64,000 bases of DNA from Amia ocellicauda (GCF_036373705.1 NC_089863.1:35038727-35102726); one strand, 5' to 3'. Shown: positions 26,601 to 39,616, counted from the first letter of the stretch. The notes: generated by a model from the sequence alone, not told the origin. Numbers and translations are program-made.

Positions 26601-29600
26601 AAACGGGGCAGGGCCTGATCAGTACTTGGATGGGAGACCTCCAGGAAATACCTGGTGCTGCAAGCTTTATACGTCTCCTGGGAAACTTCATCGTAGCTCT
26701 TAATACTCTCTATCTGTCTGGAGGTGTTATAATTGAGAAATTGTACACGTACCCGGCTACTTTCATCAGCCTTTGCTGCACTGGTATTTTTCCCTCTATT
26801 TTTTTTTTTTTTTTTTGCTGGCAGTTCCGTCAATACCCGCCAGCCTTTAAGAGACATCTTGCAGCCAGGCGTCTCGGCTTGCGGCCACACCATCCTGAAC
26901 GCGCCCGATCTCGTCAGATCTCGGAAGCTAAACGGGGCAGGACCTGGTCAGTACTTGGATGGGAGATCTTCTGGAAATATTAGGTGCTGCCAACTTTTTA
27001 CGTCTCCTGGGAAACTTCATCGTAGCTCTTAATACTCTCTTTCTGTCTGGAGAATATATAATTGAAGAATTGTACACGTACCCGGCTACTTTCAAAACCC
27101 TTTGCTGCACTGGTATTTTTCCCTCTATTTTTCTTTTTTTTTTTGCTGGCAGTTCCGTTGATACCCGCCAGCCTTTAAGAGACATCATGCAGCCAGGCCT
27201 CTTGGCTTGAGGCCACACCGTCCTGAAGACGCAAGATCTCGTCAGATCTCGGAAGAAAAACTGGGCAGGGCCTGGTCAGTAATTGGATGGGTGACCTCCT
27301 GGAAATACCAGGTGCTGCAAGCTTTTTACATCTCCTGGGTAACTTCAGCGTAGCTCTTAATACTCTCATTCAGTCTGGAGGAGATATAATTGAAGAATTG
27401 TACATGTACCCGGCTACTTTCAACACCCTGTCCTGCACTGATATTTTTCCCTCCATTTTTCTATTTATTTATTTTTTATTTTTTGCTGGAAGTTCCGTCA
27501 ATACCCGCCAGCCTTTAAGAGACATCATGCAGCCAGGCCTCTTGGCTTGTGGACACACCGTCCTGAACACGCCCGATCTCGTCAGATCTCGGTAGCTAAA
27601 CGGGGCAGGGCCTGGTCAGTACTTGGATGGGAGACCACCTGGAAATACCTGGTGCTGCAAGCTTTTTACGTCTCCTGGGAAACTTCATCGTAGCTCTTAA
27701 TACTCTCTATCTGTCTGGAGGAGATATAATTGAAGTATTGTACACGTACCCGGCTACTTTCAACAGCCTTTGCTGCACTGATATTTTTCCCTCCATTTTC
27801 CATTTTTTTTTTTTTTTTTTTTTGCTGGAAGTTCCGTCAATACCCGCCAGCCTTTAAGAGACATCATGCATCCAGGCCTCTTGGCTTGCGGCCACACCGT
27901 CCTGAACGCGCCCGATCTCATCAGATCTCGGAAGCTAAAGGGGCAGGGCCTGGTCAGTACTTGGATGGGTGACCTCCTGGAAATACCAGGTGCTGCAAGC
28001 TTTTTACGTCTCCTGGGTAACTTCATCATAGCTCTTAATACTCTCTTTCAGTCTGCAGGAGATATAATTGAAGAATTGTACACGTACCCGGCTACTTTCA
28101 TCACCCTTTCCTGCACTGATATTTTTCCCTTCATTTTTCTATTTTTTTTTTTTTTTTTTTGCTGGAAGTTCCGTCAATACCCGCCAACCTTTAAGAGACA
28201 TCATGCAGCCAGGCCTTTTGGCTTGTGGCCACACCGTCCTGAATGCGCCCGATCTCGTCAGATCTCGGAAGCTAAACGGGGCAGGGCCTGGTCAGTACTT
28301 GGATGGGAGACCTCCTAGAAATAACAGGTGCTGCAAGCTTTTTACGTCTCCTGGGTAACTTCATCGTAGCTCTTAATACTCTCTTTCTGTCTCCAGGAGA
28401 TATAATTGAAGAATTGTACACGTACCCGGCTACTTTCAACACCCTTTGCTGCACTGGTATATTTCCCTCTATTTTTCTTTTTTTTTTTTGCTGGCAGTTC
28501 CGTCAATACCCGCCAGCCTTTAAGAGACATCATGAAGCCAGACATCTCGGCTTGCGGCCACACCGTCCTGAACGCGCCCGATCTCGTCAGATCTCGGAAG
28601 CTAAACGGGGCAGGACCTGGTCAGTACTTGAATGTGAGACCTCCTGGAAATACCTGGTGCTGCAAGCTTTTACGTCTCCTGGGTAACTTTATTGTAGCTC
28701 TTAATACTCTCTATCTGTCTGGAGGAGATATAATTGAAGTATTGTACACGTACCCAGCTACTGCCAACACCATTTGCTGCACTGATATTTTTCCATCCAT
28801 TTTTCTTTTTTTTTTTTTTTTTTGCTGGAAGTTCCATCAATACCCTCCAGCCTTTAAGAGACATCATGCAGCCAGGCCTCTTGGCTTGAGGCCACACCGT
28901 CCTGAAGACGCAAGATCTCGTCAGATCTCGGAAGAAAAACTGGGCAGGGCCTGGTCAGTAATTGGATGGGTGACCTCCTGGAAATACCAGGTGCTGAAAG
29001 CTTTTTACATCTCCTGGGTAACTTCAGCGTAGCTCTTAATACTCTCATTCAGTCTGGAGGAGATATAATTGAAGAATTGTACATGTACACGGCTACTTTC
29101 AACACCCTGTCCTGCACTGATATTTTTCCCTCCATTTTTCAATTTATTTATTTTTTATTTTTTGCTGGAAGTTCCGTCAATACCCGCCAGCCTTAAAGAG
29201 ACATCATGCAGCCGGGCCTCTCGGCTTTCGGCCACACCGTCCTGAACGCGCATGATATCGTCAGATCTCGGAAGCTAAACGGGGCAGGACCTGGTCAGTA
29301 CTTGAATGTGAGACCTCCTGGAAATACCAGGTGCTGCAAGCTTTTACGTCTCCTGGGTAGCTTTATCGTAGCTCTTAATACTCTCTTTCAGTCTGCAGGA
29401 GATATAATTGAAGAATTGTACACGTACCCGGCTACTTTCAACACCCTTTCCTGCACTGATATTTTTCCCTCCATTTTTCTATTTTTTTTTTTTTTTTTTT
29501 TGCTGGAAGTTCCGTCAATACCCGCCAACCTTTAAGAGACATCATGCAGCCAGACCTTTCGGCTTGTGGCCACACCGTCCTGAATGCGCCCAATCTCGTC

Positions 29601-32232
29601 AGATCTCAGAAGCTAAACGGGGCAGGACCTGGTCAGAACATGAATGTGAGACCTCCTGGAAATACCTGGTGCTGCAAGCTTTTACATCTCCTGGGTAACT
29701 TTATCGTAGCTCTTAATACTCTCTATCTGTCTGGAGGAGATATAATTGAAGTATTGTACACGTACCCAGCTACTGCCAACACCATTTGCTGCACTGATAT
29801 TTTTCCATCCATTTTTCTTTTTTTTTTTTTTTTTTGCTGGAAGTTCCGTCAATACCCGCCAACCTTTAAGAGACATCATGCAGCCAGGCCTCTCGGCTTG
29901 CGGCCACACCGTCCTGAACGCGCCCGATCTCGTAAGATCTCGGAATTTAAACGGGGCAGGGCCTGGTCAGTACTTGGATGGGTGACCTCCTGGAAATGCC
30001 AGGTGCTGCAAGCTTTTTACGTCTCCTGGGTAACTTCATCGTAGCTCTTAATACTCTCTTTCTGTCTGGAGGAGATATAATTGAAGAATTGTACACGTAC
30101 CCGGCTACTTTCAACAGCCTTTGCTGCACTGATATTTTTCCCTCCATTTCTCTTTTTTTTTTTGCTGGCTGTTCCGTCAATACCCGCCAGTCTTTAAGAG
30201 ACATCATGCAGCCAGGCATCTCGGCTTGCGGCCACACCGTCCTGAACGCGCCCGATCTCGTCAGATCTCGGAAACTAAACGGGGCAGGGCCTAGTCAGTA
30301 CTTGTATGGGAGACCTCCTGGAAATACCTGGTGCTGCAAGCTTTTTACGTCTCCTGGGTAACTTCATCGTAGCTCTTAATACTCTCTATCTGTCTGGAGG
30401 TGTTATAATTGAGGAATTGTACACGTACCCGGCTATTTTCAACACCCTTTGCTGCACTGATATTTTTCCCTCCATTTTTCTTTTTTCTTTTGTTCTTTGC
30501 TGAAAGTTCCGTCAATACCCTCCAGCCTTTAAGAGACATCATGCAGCCAGGACTCTCGGCTTGCGGCCACACCGTTCTGAACGCGCCTGATCTCATCAGA
30601 TCTCGGAAGCTAAACGGGGCAGGGCCTGGTCAGTACTTGGATGAAAGACCTCCTAGAAATACTAGGTGCTGCAAGCTTTTTACGTCTCCTGGGTAACTTC
30701 ATCGTAGCTCTTAATACTCTCTTTCTGTCTGGAGGAGATATAATTGAAGTATTGTACACGTACTCAGCTACTGTCAACACCCTTTGCTACACTGATATTT
30801 TTCCATCCACTTTTCTTTTTTTTTTTTTTTTTTGCTGGAAGTTCCGTCAATACCCGCCAACATTTAAGAGACATCATGCAGCGAGGCCTCTCGGCTTGCG
30901 GCCTCACCGTCCTGAACGCGCCCGATCTCGTCAGATCTCGGAAGCTAAACGGGGCAGGACCTGGTCAGTACTTGAATGTGAGACCTCCTGGAAATACCTT
31001 GTGCTGCAAGCTTTTACGTCTCCTGGGTAATTTTATCGTAGCTCTTAATACTCTCTTTCTGTCTGGAGGAGATATAATTGAAGTATTGTACACGTACCCA
31101 GTTACTTTCAACACCCTTTGCTGCACTGATATTTTTCCCTCCATTTTTCTATTTTTTATTTTATTTTTTCTTGCTGGAAGTTCCATCAATTCCCTCCAGT
31201 GTTTAAGAGACATCATGCAGCCAGGCCTCTTGGCTTGCAACCACACCGTCCTGAACGCTCCCCATCTCGTCAGATCTCGGAAGCTAAATGGGGCAGGGCC
31301 TGGTCATTACTTGAATGTGGGACCTCCTGGAAATACCTGGTGCTGCAAGCTTTTTACGTCTCCTGGGTAACTTTATCGTAGCTCTTAACACTCTCTTTCT
31401 GTCTGGAGGAGATATAATTGAAGAATTGTTCACGTAACCGGCTACTGTCAACACCCTTTGCTGCACTGATATTTTTCCATCCATTTTTCTTTTTTTTTTT
31501 TTTTTTTGCTGGAAGTTCCGTCAATACCCGCCAACCTTTAAGAGACATCATGCAGCCAGGCCTCTCGGTTTGCGGCCACACCGTCCTGAACACGCCCGAT
31601 CTCGTAAGATCTCGGAAGCTAAACGGGGCAGGACCTGGTCAGTACTTGGATGGGAGACCTCCTGGAAATACCTGGTGCTGCAAGCTTTTACGTCTCCTGG
31701 GTAACTTTATCGTAGCTCTTAATTCTCTCTTTCTGTCTGGAGGAGATATAATTGAAGAATTGTACACGTACCCAGCTACTGTCAACACCCTTTGCTGCAC
31801 TGATATTTTTCCCTCCATTTTTCTCTTTTTTTTTTTTTTTTTTGCTGGAAATTCCGTCAATACCCGCCAGCCTTTAAGAGACATCATGCAGCCAGACATC
31901 TCGGCTTGCGGCCACACCGTCCTGAACGCGCCCGATCTTGTCAGATCTCGGAAGCTAAACGGGGCAGGACCTGGTCAGTACTTAAATGTGAGACCTCCTG
32001 GAAATACCAGGTGTTGCCAGCTTTTTACGTCTCCTGGGGAACTTCATCGTAGCTCTTAATACTCTCTTTCTGTCTGGAGAAGATATAATTGAAGAATTGT
32101 ACACGTACCCGGCTACTTTCAACAGCCTTTGCTGCACTGATATTTTTCCCTCCATTTCTCTTTTTTTTTTTTGCTGGCTGTTCCGTCAATACCCGCCAGC
32201 CTTTAAGAGACATCATGCAGCCAGGCCTCTTG

Positions 32233-32350
32233 GCTTGCAACCACACCGTCCTGAACGCGCCCCATCTCGTCAGATCTCGGAAGCTAAACGGGGCAGGGCC
32301 TGGTCATTACTTGAATGTGGGACCTCCTGGAAATACCTGGTGCTGCAAGC
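32233..32350 (+). rRNA. 5S-type gene, GCTTGCAACC class, unit 85
   Basis: Has GCTTGCAACC at the 5' end, GCCCCATCTCG in loop A/helix III and CATTACTTGAATGTGGGACC in the box C region. Related copies start at 31233, 33582, 35590 and 36939. All lie in the 3' third of the array. Confidence 0.7.
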
Positions 32351-34926
32351 TTTTTACGTCTCCTGGGTAACTTTATCGTAGCTCATAACACTCTCTTTCT
32401 GTCTGGAGGAGATATAATTGAAGAATTGTTCACGTAACCGGCTACTTTCAACACCCTTTGCTGCACTGATATTTTTCCCTCCATTTTTCTATTTATTTTT
32501 TTCTTTTTTTTTTGCTGGAAGTTCCGTCAATACCCGCCAGTCTTTAAGAGACATCATGCAGCCAGGACTCTCGGCTTGTGGCCACACCGTACTGAATGCG
32601 CCCGATCTCGTCAGATCTCGGAAACTAAACGGGGCAGGGCCTAGTCAGTACTTGTATGGGAGACCTCCTGGAAATACCTGGTGCTGCAAGCTTTTTACGT
32701 CTCCTGGGTAACTTCATCGTAGCTCTTAATACTCTCTATCTGTCTGGAGGTGTTATAATTGAGGAATTGTACACGTACTCGGCTATTTTCAACACCCTTT
32801 GCTGCACTGATATTTTTCCCTCCATTTTTCTTTTTTCTTTTGTTCTTTGCTGAAAGTTCCGTCAATACCCTCCAGCCTTTAAGAGACATCATGCAGCCAG
32901 GACTCTCGGCTTGCGGCCACACCGTTCTGAACGCGCCCGATCTCATCAGATCTCGGAAGCTAAACGGGGCAGGGCCTGGTCAGTACTTGGATGAAAGACC
33001 TCCTAGAAATACCAGGTGCTGCAAGCTTTTTACGTCTCCTGGGTAACTTCATCGTAGCTCTTAATACTCTCTTTCTGTCTGGAGGAGATATAATTGAAGT
33101 ATTGTACACGTACTCAGCTACTGTCAACACCCTTTGCTACACTGATATTTTTCCATCCACTTTTCTTTTTTTTTTTTTTTTTTGCTGGAAGTTCCGTCAA
33201 TACCCGCCAACCTTTAAGAGACATCATGCAGCCAGGCCTCTCGGCTTGCGGCCTCACCGTCCTGGACGCGCCCGATCTCGTCAGATCTCGGAAGCTAAAC
33301 GGGGCAGGACCTGGTCAGTACTTGAATGTGAGACCTCCTGGAAATACCTGGTGCTGCAAGCTTTTACGTCTCCTGGGTAATTTTATCGTAGCTCTTAATA
33401 CTCTCTTTCTGTCTGGAGGAGATATAATTGAAGTATTGTACACGTACCCAGTTACTTTCAACACCCTTTGCTGCACTGATATTTTTCCCTCCATTTTTCT
33501 ATTTTTTTTTTTTTTTTTCTTGCTGGAAGTTCCATCAATTCCCTCCAGCGTTTAAGAGACATCATGCAGCCAGGCCTCTTGGCTTGCAACCACACCGTCC
33601 TGAACGCGCCCCATCTCGTCAGATCTTGGAAGCAAAACGTGGCAGGGCCTGGTCAGTATTTGGATGGGTGTCCTCCTGGAAAAACCAGGTACTGAAAGCT
33701 TTTTACGTCTCCTGGGTAACTTCATCGTAGCTCTTAATACTCTCTATCTGTCTGGGAGAGATATAATTAAAGTATTGTACACGTACCTGGCTACTTTCAA
33801 CAGCCTTTGCTGCACTGATATTTTTCCCTCCATTTTTCTTTTTTCTTCTTTATTTTGCTGGAAGTTCCGTCAATACCCTCCAGCCTTTAAGAGACATCAT
33901 GCAGCCAGGCCTCTTGGCATGCGGACACATTGTCCTGAACGCGCCCGAACTCATCAGATCTCGGAAGCTAAACGGGGCAGGGCCTGGTCAGTACTTGAAT
34001 GTGAGAACTCCTAGAAATACCAGGTGCTGCAAGCTTTTTACGTCTCCTGGGTAACTTCATCGTAGCTCTTAATACTCTCTTTCTGTCTGGAGGAGATATA
34101 ATTGAAGAATTGTACACGTACCTGGCTACTTTCAACACCCTTTCCTACACTGATATTTTTCCATCCATTTTTTTATTTTAATTTTAATTTTATTTTTCTG
34201 CTGGAAGTTCCGTCAATACCCGCCAACCTTTAAGAGACATCATGCAGCCAGGCGTCTTGGCTTGTGGCCACACCGTCCTGAATGCGCCCGATCTCGTCAG
34301 ATCTCGGAAGCTAAACGGGGCAGGGCCTGATCAGTACTTGGATGGGAGACCTCCTGGAAATACCAGGTGCTGCAAGCTTATTACGTCACTTGGGTAACTT
34401 CATCGTAGCTCTTAATACTCTCTTTCTGTCTGGAGGAGATATAATTGAATTATTGTACACGTACCCGGCTACTTTTAACACCCTTTGCTGCACTGAAATT
34501 TTTCCCTCCATTTTTCTTATTTCTTTTTTTTGCTGGCAGTTCCGTCAATACCCGCCAGCCTTTAAGAGACATCATGCAGCCAGGCCTCTTGGTTTGCGGC
34601 CACACCGTCCTGAACGCGCCCAATCTCATCAGATCTCGGAAGCTAAACGGGGCAGGGCCTGGTCAGTACTTACATGGGAGACCTCCTGGAAATACCAGGT
34701 GCTGCAAGCTTTTTACATCACTTGGGTAACTTCATCGTAGCTCTTAATACTCTCTTACAGTCTGGAGGAGATATAATTGAAGAATTGTACACGTACCCGG
34801 CTACTTTCAACACCCTTTGCTGCACTGATATATTTCCCTCCATTTTTCTTTTTTCTTTTATTTCTTGCTGGAAGTTCCGTCAATACCCTCCAGCCTTTAA
34901 GAGACTTCATGCAGCCAGGCCTCTTG

Positions 34927-35044
34927 GCTTGCGGCCACACCGTCCTGAACGCGCCCGATCTCGTCAGATCTCGGAAGCTGAACGGGGCAGGGCCTGGTCT
35001 GTACTTGGATGGGTGACCTCCTGGAAATACCAGGTGCTGCAAGC
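34927..35044 (+). rRNA. 5S rRNA-type gene, unit 93
   Basis: Full-length with intact helix I, CCTGGT/ACCAGG arm and TGGATGGGTGACC, followed by a longer T6 run. It is repeated almost exactly at 38284-38401 in the second copy of the 10-unit block. Confidence 0.8.
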
Positions 35045-38000
35045 TTTTTTCGTTACTTGGGTAACTTCATCGTAGCTCTTAATACTCTCTTTCTGTCTGG
35101 AGGAGATATAATTGAAATATTGTACACGTATCCGGCTACTTTCAAAACCCTTTGCTGCACTGATTTGTTTCTCTCCATTTTTCTTTTTTCTTATTTTTTT
35201 TGCTGGAAGTTCCATCAATACCCTCAAGCCTTTAAGAGACATCATGCAGTCAGGCCTCTTGCTTGCGACCACACCGTCCTGAGCGCGACCGATCTTGTCA
35301 GATCTCGGAAGCTAAACGGGGCAGGACCTGGTCAGTACTTAAATGTGAGACCTCCTGGAAATACCAGGTGTTGCCAGCTTTTTACGTCTCCTGGGGAACT
35401 TCATCGTAGCTCTTAATACTCTCTTTCTGTCTGGAGAAGATATAATTGAAGAATTGTACACGTACCCGGCTACTTTCAACAGCCTTTGCTGCACTGATAT
35501 TTTTCCCTCCATTTCTCTTTTTTTTTTTTGCTGGCTGTTCCGTCAATACCCGCCAGCCTTTAAGAGACATCATGCAGCCAGGCCTCTTGGCTTGCAACCA
35601 CACCGTCCTGAACGCGCCCCATCTCGTCAGATCTCGGAAGCTAAACGGGGCAGGGCCTGGTCATTACTTGAATGTGGGACCTCCTGGAAATACCTGGTGC
35701 TGCAAGCTTTTTACGTCTCCTGGGTAACTTTATCGTAGCTCATAACACTCTCTTTCTGTCTGGAGGAGATATAATTGAAGAATTGTTCACGTAACCGGCT
35801 ACTTTCAACACCCTTTGCTGCACTGATATTTTTCCCTCCATTTTTCTATTTATTTTTTTCTTTTTTTTTTGCTGGAAGTTCCGTCAATACCCGCCAGTCT
35901 TTAAGAGACATCATGCAGCCAGGACTCTCGGCTTGTGGCCACACCGTACTGAATGCGCCCGATCTCGTCAGATCTCGGAAACTAAACGGGGCAGGGCCTA
36001 GTCAGTACTTGTATGGGAGACCTCCTGGAAATACCTGGTGCTGCAAGCTTTTTACGTCTCCTGGGTAACTTCATCGTAGCTCTTAATACTCTCTATCTGT
36101 CTGGAGGTGTTATAATTGAGGAATTGTACACGTACCCGGCTATTTTCAACACCCTTTGCTGCACTGATATTTTTCCCTCCATTTTTCTTTTTTCTTTTGT
36201 TCTTTGCTGAAAGTTCCGTCAATACCCTCCAGCCTTTAAGAGACATCATGCAGCCAGGACTCTCGGCTTGCGGCCACACCGTTCTGAACGCGCCCGATCT
36301 CATCAGATCTCGGAAGCTAAACGGGGCAGGGCCTGGTCAGTACTTGGATGAAAGACCTCCTAGAAATACCAGGTGCTGCAAGCTTTTTACGTCTCCTGGG
36401 TAACTTCATCGTAGCTCTTAATACTCTCTTTCTGTCTGGAGGAGATATAATTGAAGTATTGTACACGTACTCAGCTACTGTCAACACCCTTTGCTACACT
36501 GATATTTTTCCATCCACTTTTCTTTTTTTTTTTTTTTTTTGCTGGAAGTTCCGTCAATACCCGCCAACCTTTAAGAGACATCATGCAGCCAGGCCTCTCG
36601 GCTTGCGGCCTCACCGTCCTGGACGCGCCCGATCTCGTCAGATCTCGGAAGCTAAACGGGGCAGGACCTGGTCAGTACTTGAATGTGAGACCTCCTGGAA
36701 ATACCTGGTGCTGCAAGCTTTTACGTCTCCTGGGTAATTTTATCGTAGCTCTTAATACTCTCTTTCTGTCTGGAGGAGATATAATTGAAGTATTGTACAC
36801 GTACCCAGTTACTTTCAACACCCTTTGCTGCACTGATATTTTTCCCTCCATTTTTCTATTTTTTTTTTTTTTTTTCTTGCTGGAAGTTCCATCAATTCCC
36901 TCCAGCGTTTAAGAGACATCATGCAGCCAGGCCTCTTGGCTTGCAACCACACCGTCCTGAACGCGCCCCATCTCGTCAGATCTTGGAAGCAAAACGTGGC
37001 AGGGCCTGGTCAGTATTTGGATGGGTGTCCTCCTGGAAAAACCAGGTACTGAAAGCTTTTTACGTCTCCTGGGTAACTTCATCGTAGCTCTTAATACTCT
37101 CTATCTGTCTGGGAGAGATATAATTGAAGTATTGTACACGTACCTGGCTACTTTCAACAGCCTTTGCTGCACTGATATTTTTCCCTCCATTTTTCTTTTT
37201 TCTTCTTTATTTTGCTGGAAGTTCCGTCAATACCCTCCAGCCTTTAAGAGACATCATGCAGCCAGGCCTCTTGGCATGCGGACACATTGTCCTGAACGCG
37301 CCCGAACTCATCAGATCTCGGAAGCTAAACGGGGCAGGGCCTGGTCAGTACTTGAATGTGAGAACTCCTAGAAATACCAGGTGCTGCAAGCTTTTTACGT
37401 CTCCTGGGTAACTTCATCGTAGCTCTTAATACTCTCTTTCTGTCTGGAGGAGATATAATTGAAGAATTGTACACATACCCGGCTACTTTCAACACCCTTT
37501 CCTGCACTGATATTTTTCCATCCATTTTTTTATTTTAATTTTAATTTTATTTTTCTGCTGGAAGTTCCGTCAATACCCGCCAACCTTTAAGAGACATCAT
37601 GCAGCCAGGCGTCTTGGCTTGTGGCCACACCGTCCTGAATGCGCCCGATCTCGTCAGATCTCGGAAGCTAAACGGGGCAGGGCCTGATCAGTACTTGGAT
37701 GGGAGACCTCCTGGAAATACCAGGTGCTGCAAGCTTATTACGTCACTTGGGTAACTTCATCGTAGCTCTTAATACTCTCTTTCTGTCTGGAGGAGATATA
37801 ATTGAATTATTGTACACGTACCCGGCTACTTTTAACACCCTTTGCTGCACTGAAATTTTTCCCTCCATTTTTCTTATTTCTTTTTTTTGCTGGCAGTTCC
37901 GTCAATACCCGCCAGCCTTTAAGAGACATCATGCAGCCAGGCCTCTTGGTTTGCGGCCACACCGTCCTGAACGCGCCCAATCTCATCAGATCTCGGAAGC

Positions 38001-39292
38001 TAAACGGGGCAGGGCCTGGTCAGTACTTACATGGGAGACCTCCTGGAAATACCAGGTGCTGCAAGCTTTTTACATCACTTGGGTAACTTCATCGTAGCTC
38101 TTAATACTCTCTTACAGTCTGGAGGAGATATAATTGAAGAATTGTACACGTACCCGGCTACTTTCAACACCCTTTGCTGCACTGATATATTTCCCTCCAT
38201 TTTTCTTTTTTCTTTTATTTCTTGCTGGAAGTTCCGTCAATACCCTCCAGCCTTTAAGAGACTTCATGCAGCCAGGCCTCTTGGCTTGCGGCCACACCGT
38301 CCTGAACGCGCCCGATCTCGTCAGATCTCGGAAGCTGAACGGGGCAGGGCCTGGTCTGTACTTGGATGGGTGACCTCCTGGAAATACCAGGTGCTGCAAG
38401 CTTTTTTCGTTACTTGGGTAACTTCATCGTAGCTCTTAATACTCTCTTTCTGTCTGGAGGAGATATAATTGAAGTATTGTACACGTACCCGGCTACTTTC
38501 AACACCCTTTGCTGCACTGAAATTTTTCCCTCCATTTTTCTTATTTCTTTTTTTTTTGCTGGAAGTTCCGTCAATACCCTCCAGCCTTTTAGAGACATTA
38601 TGCAGCCAGGCCTCTCGGCTTGCGGCCACACCGTCCTGAATGCGCCCGATCTCGTCAGATCTCGGAAGCTGAACGGGGCAGGGCCTAGTCAGTACTTGTA
38701 TGGGTGACCTCCTGGAAATACCAGGTAATGCAAGCTTTTTACTTCTCCTGGGTAACTTCATCGCCGCTCTTAATATTCTCTTTCTGTCTGGAGGAGATAT
38801 AATTGAAATATTGTACACGTATCCGGCTACTTTCAAAACCCTTTGCTGCACTGATTTGTTTCTCTCCATTTTTCTTTTTTCTTATTTTTTTTGCTGGAAG
38901 TTCCATCAATACCCTCAAGCCTTTAAGAGACATCATGCAGTCAGGCCTCTTGCTTGCGACCACACCGTCCTGAGCGCGACCGATCACATCAGATCCCCGG
39001 AAGCTAAACGGGGCAGGGCCTGTTCAGTACTTGGATGGGTGACCTCCTGGGAATACCAGGTGCTGCAAGCTTTTTACGTCTCCTGGGTAACTTTATCGTA
39101 GCTCTTAATACTCTCTTTCTGTCTGGAGGAGATATAATTGAAGAATTGTACACGTACCCGGCTACTTTCAACACCCTTTCCTGCACTGTTATTTTTCCCT
39201 CCATTTTTTTATTTTTTTATTTTTTATTTTTTGCTGGAAATTCCGTCAATACCCGCCAGCCTTTAAGAGACATCATGCAGCCAGGCATCTCG

Positions 39293-39410
39293 GCTTGCGG
39301 CCACACCGTCCTGAACGTGCCCGATCTCGTCAGACCTTGGAAACTAAACGGGCCAGGGCCTGGTTAGTACTTGGATGGGTGACCTCCAGGAAATACCAGG
39401 TGATGCAAGC
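39293..39410 (+). rRNA. 5S-type gene, last unit (106)
   Basis: The 3'-most gene. It has GGTTAGTACTTGG, the canonical vertebrate form where other units have GGTCAGTAC, but also private changes (AGACCTTGGAAAC, GGGCCAGG, TGATGCAAGC). Edge units of tandem arrays commonly escape homogenisation. Confidence 0.8.
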
Positions 39411-39506
39411 TTTTTACGTCTCCTGGGTAACTTCATCGTAGCTCTTAATACTCTTTATCTGTCTGGAGGAGATATAATTGAAGTATTGTACACTTTGTCT
39501 TAGGGA

Positions 39507-39616
39507 CAGTCTGGCTAGCAGTGACTGAGTGGTTGACAGACGACAAGCAACGGAATGTACGTGCTCTGTGATGTCATAGCAGTCAGCTGAGAGAGGCTCG
39601 TGATGTCATCGCTGAG

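Larger units (their letters stand above)
31936..38472 (+). repeat. 10-unit tandem duplication (3357-bp period)
   Basis: 31.94-35.11 kb and 35.29-38.47 kb are the same run of units at a fixed 3357-bp offset with only a handful of differences, so the event is recent. Copy 2 is followed by two more units, one of which repeats the spacer found at the copy junction (ATTTGTTTCTCTCC). Confidence 0.85.
3750..39493 (+). repeat. Tandem 5S rRNA-type gene array (~106 units)
   Basis: About 106 direct units averaging 337 bp. Each has a 5S-type gene, a T4-T5 stop, a ~220-bp spacer with a variable T tract, and a TTTAAGAG box. Genes are 118 nt unless noted elsewhere. Starts: 3907 4250 4597 4940 5269 5612 5958 6301 6630 6973 7307 7646 7980 8320 8658 8992 9335 9669 10004 10342 10676 11015 11353 11687 12025 12355 12698 13032 13372 13710 14044 14383 14726 15066 15395 15738 16072 16412 16750 17093 17433 17773 18113 18447 18786 19126 19465 19799 20138 20482 20822 21162 21502 21836 22175 22516 22855 23189 23523 23854 24198 24534 24862 25205 25540 25868 26203 26548 26877 27205 27545 27884 28221 28550 28884 29224 29562 29896 30224 30559 30894 31233 31568 31904 32233 32574 32909 33244 33582 33917 34260 34592 34927 35261 35590 35931 36266 36601 36939 37274 37617 37949 38284 38618 38952 39293. 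Identity with vertebrate 5S is clear throughout (GATCTCGGAAGCTAA, TACTTGGATGGG). Whether all are expressed is unknown. Confidence 0.95.

Noticed and set aside
3750-39493. Long open frames on both strands across the array (e.g. 213 codons from 12539)
   Set aside because: They are translations of 5S genes and spacers, repeat with the unit, include poly-Phe from the T tract, and overlap on both strands. No protein family fits.
3750-39493. CRISPR-like repeat array
   Set aside because: The unit is 337 bp with a 5S gene, not a short repeat with unique spacers, and the genome is eukaryotic.
3750-39493. 5S-derived SINE (SINE3 type)
   Set aside because: The copies are head-to-tail with full 5S length, terminators and a shared spacer, with no SINE body, tail or target duplications.
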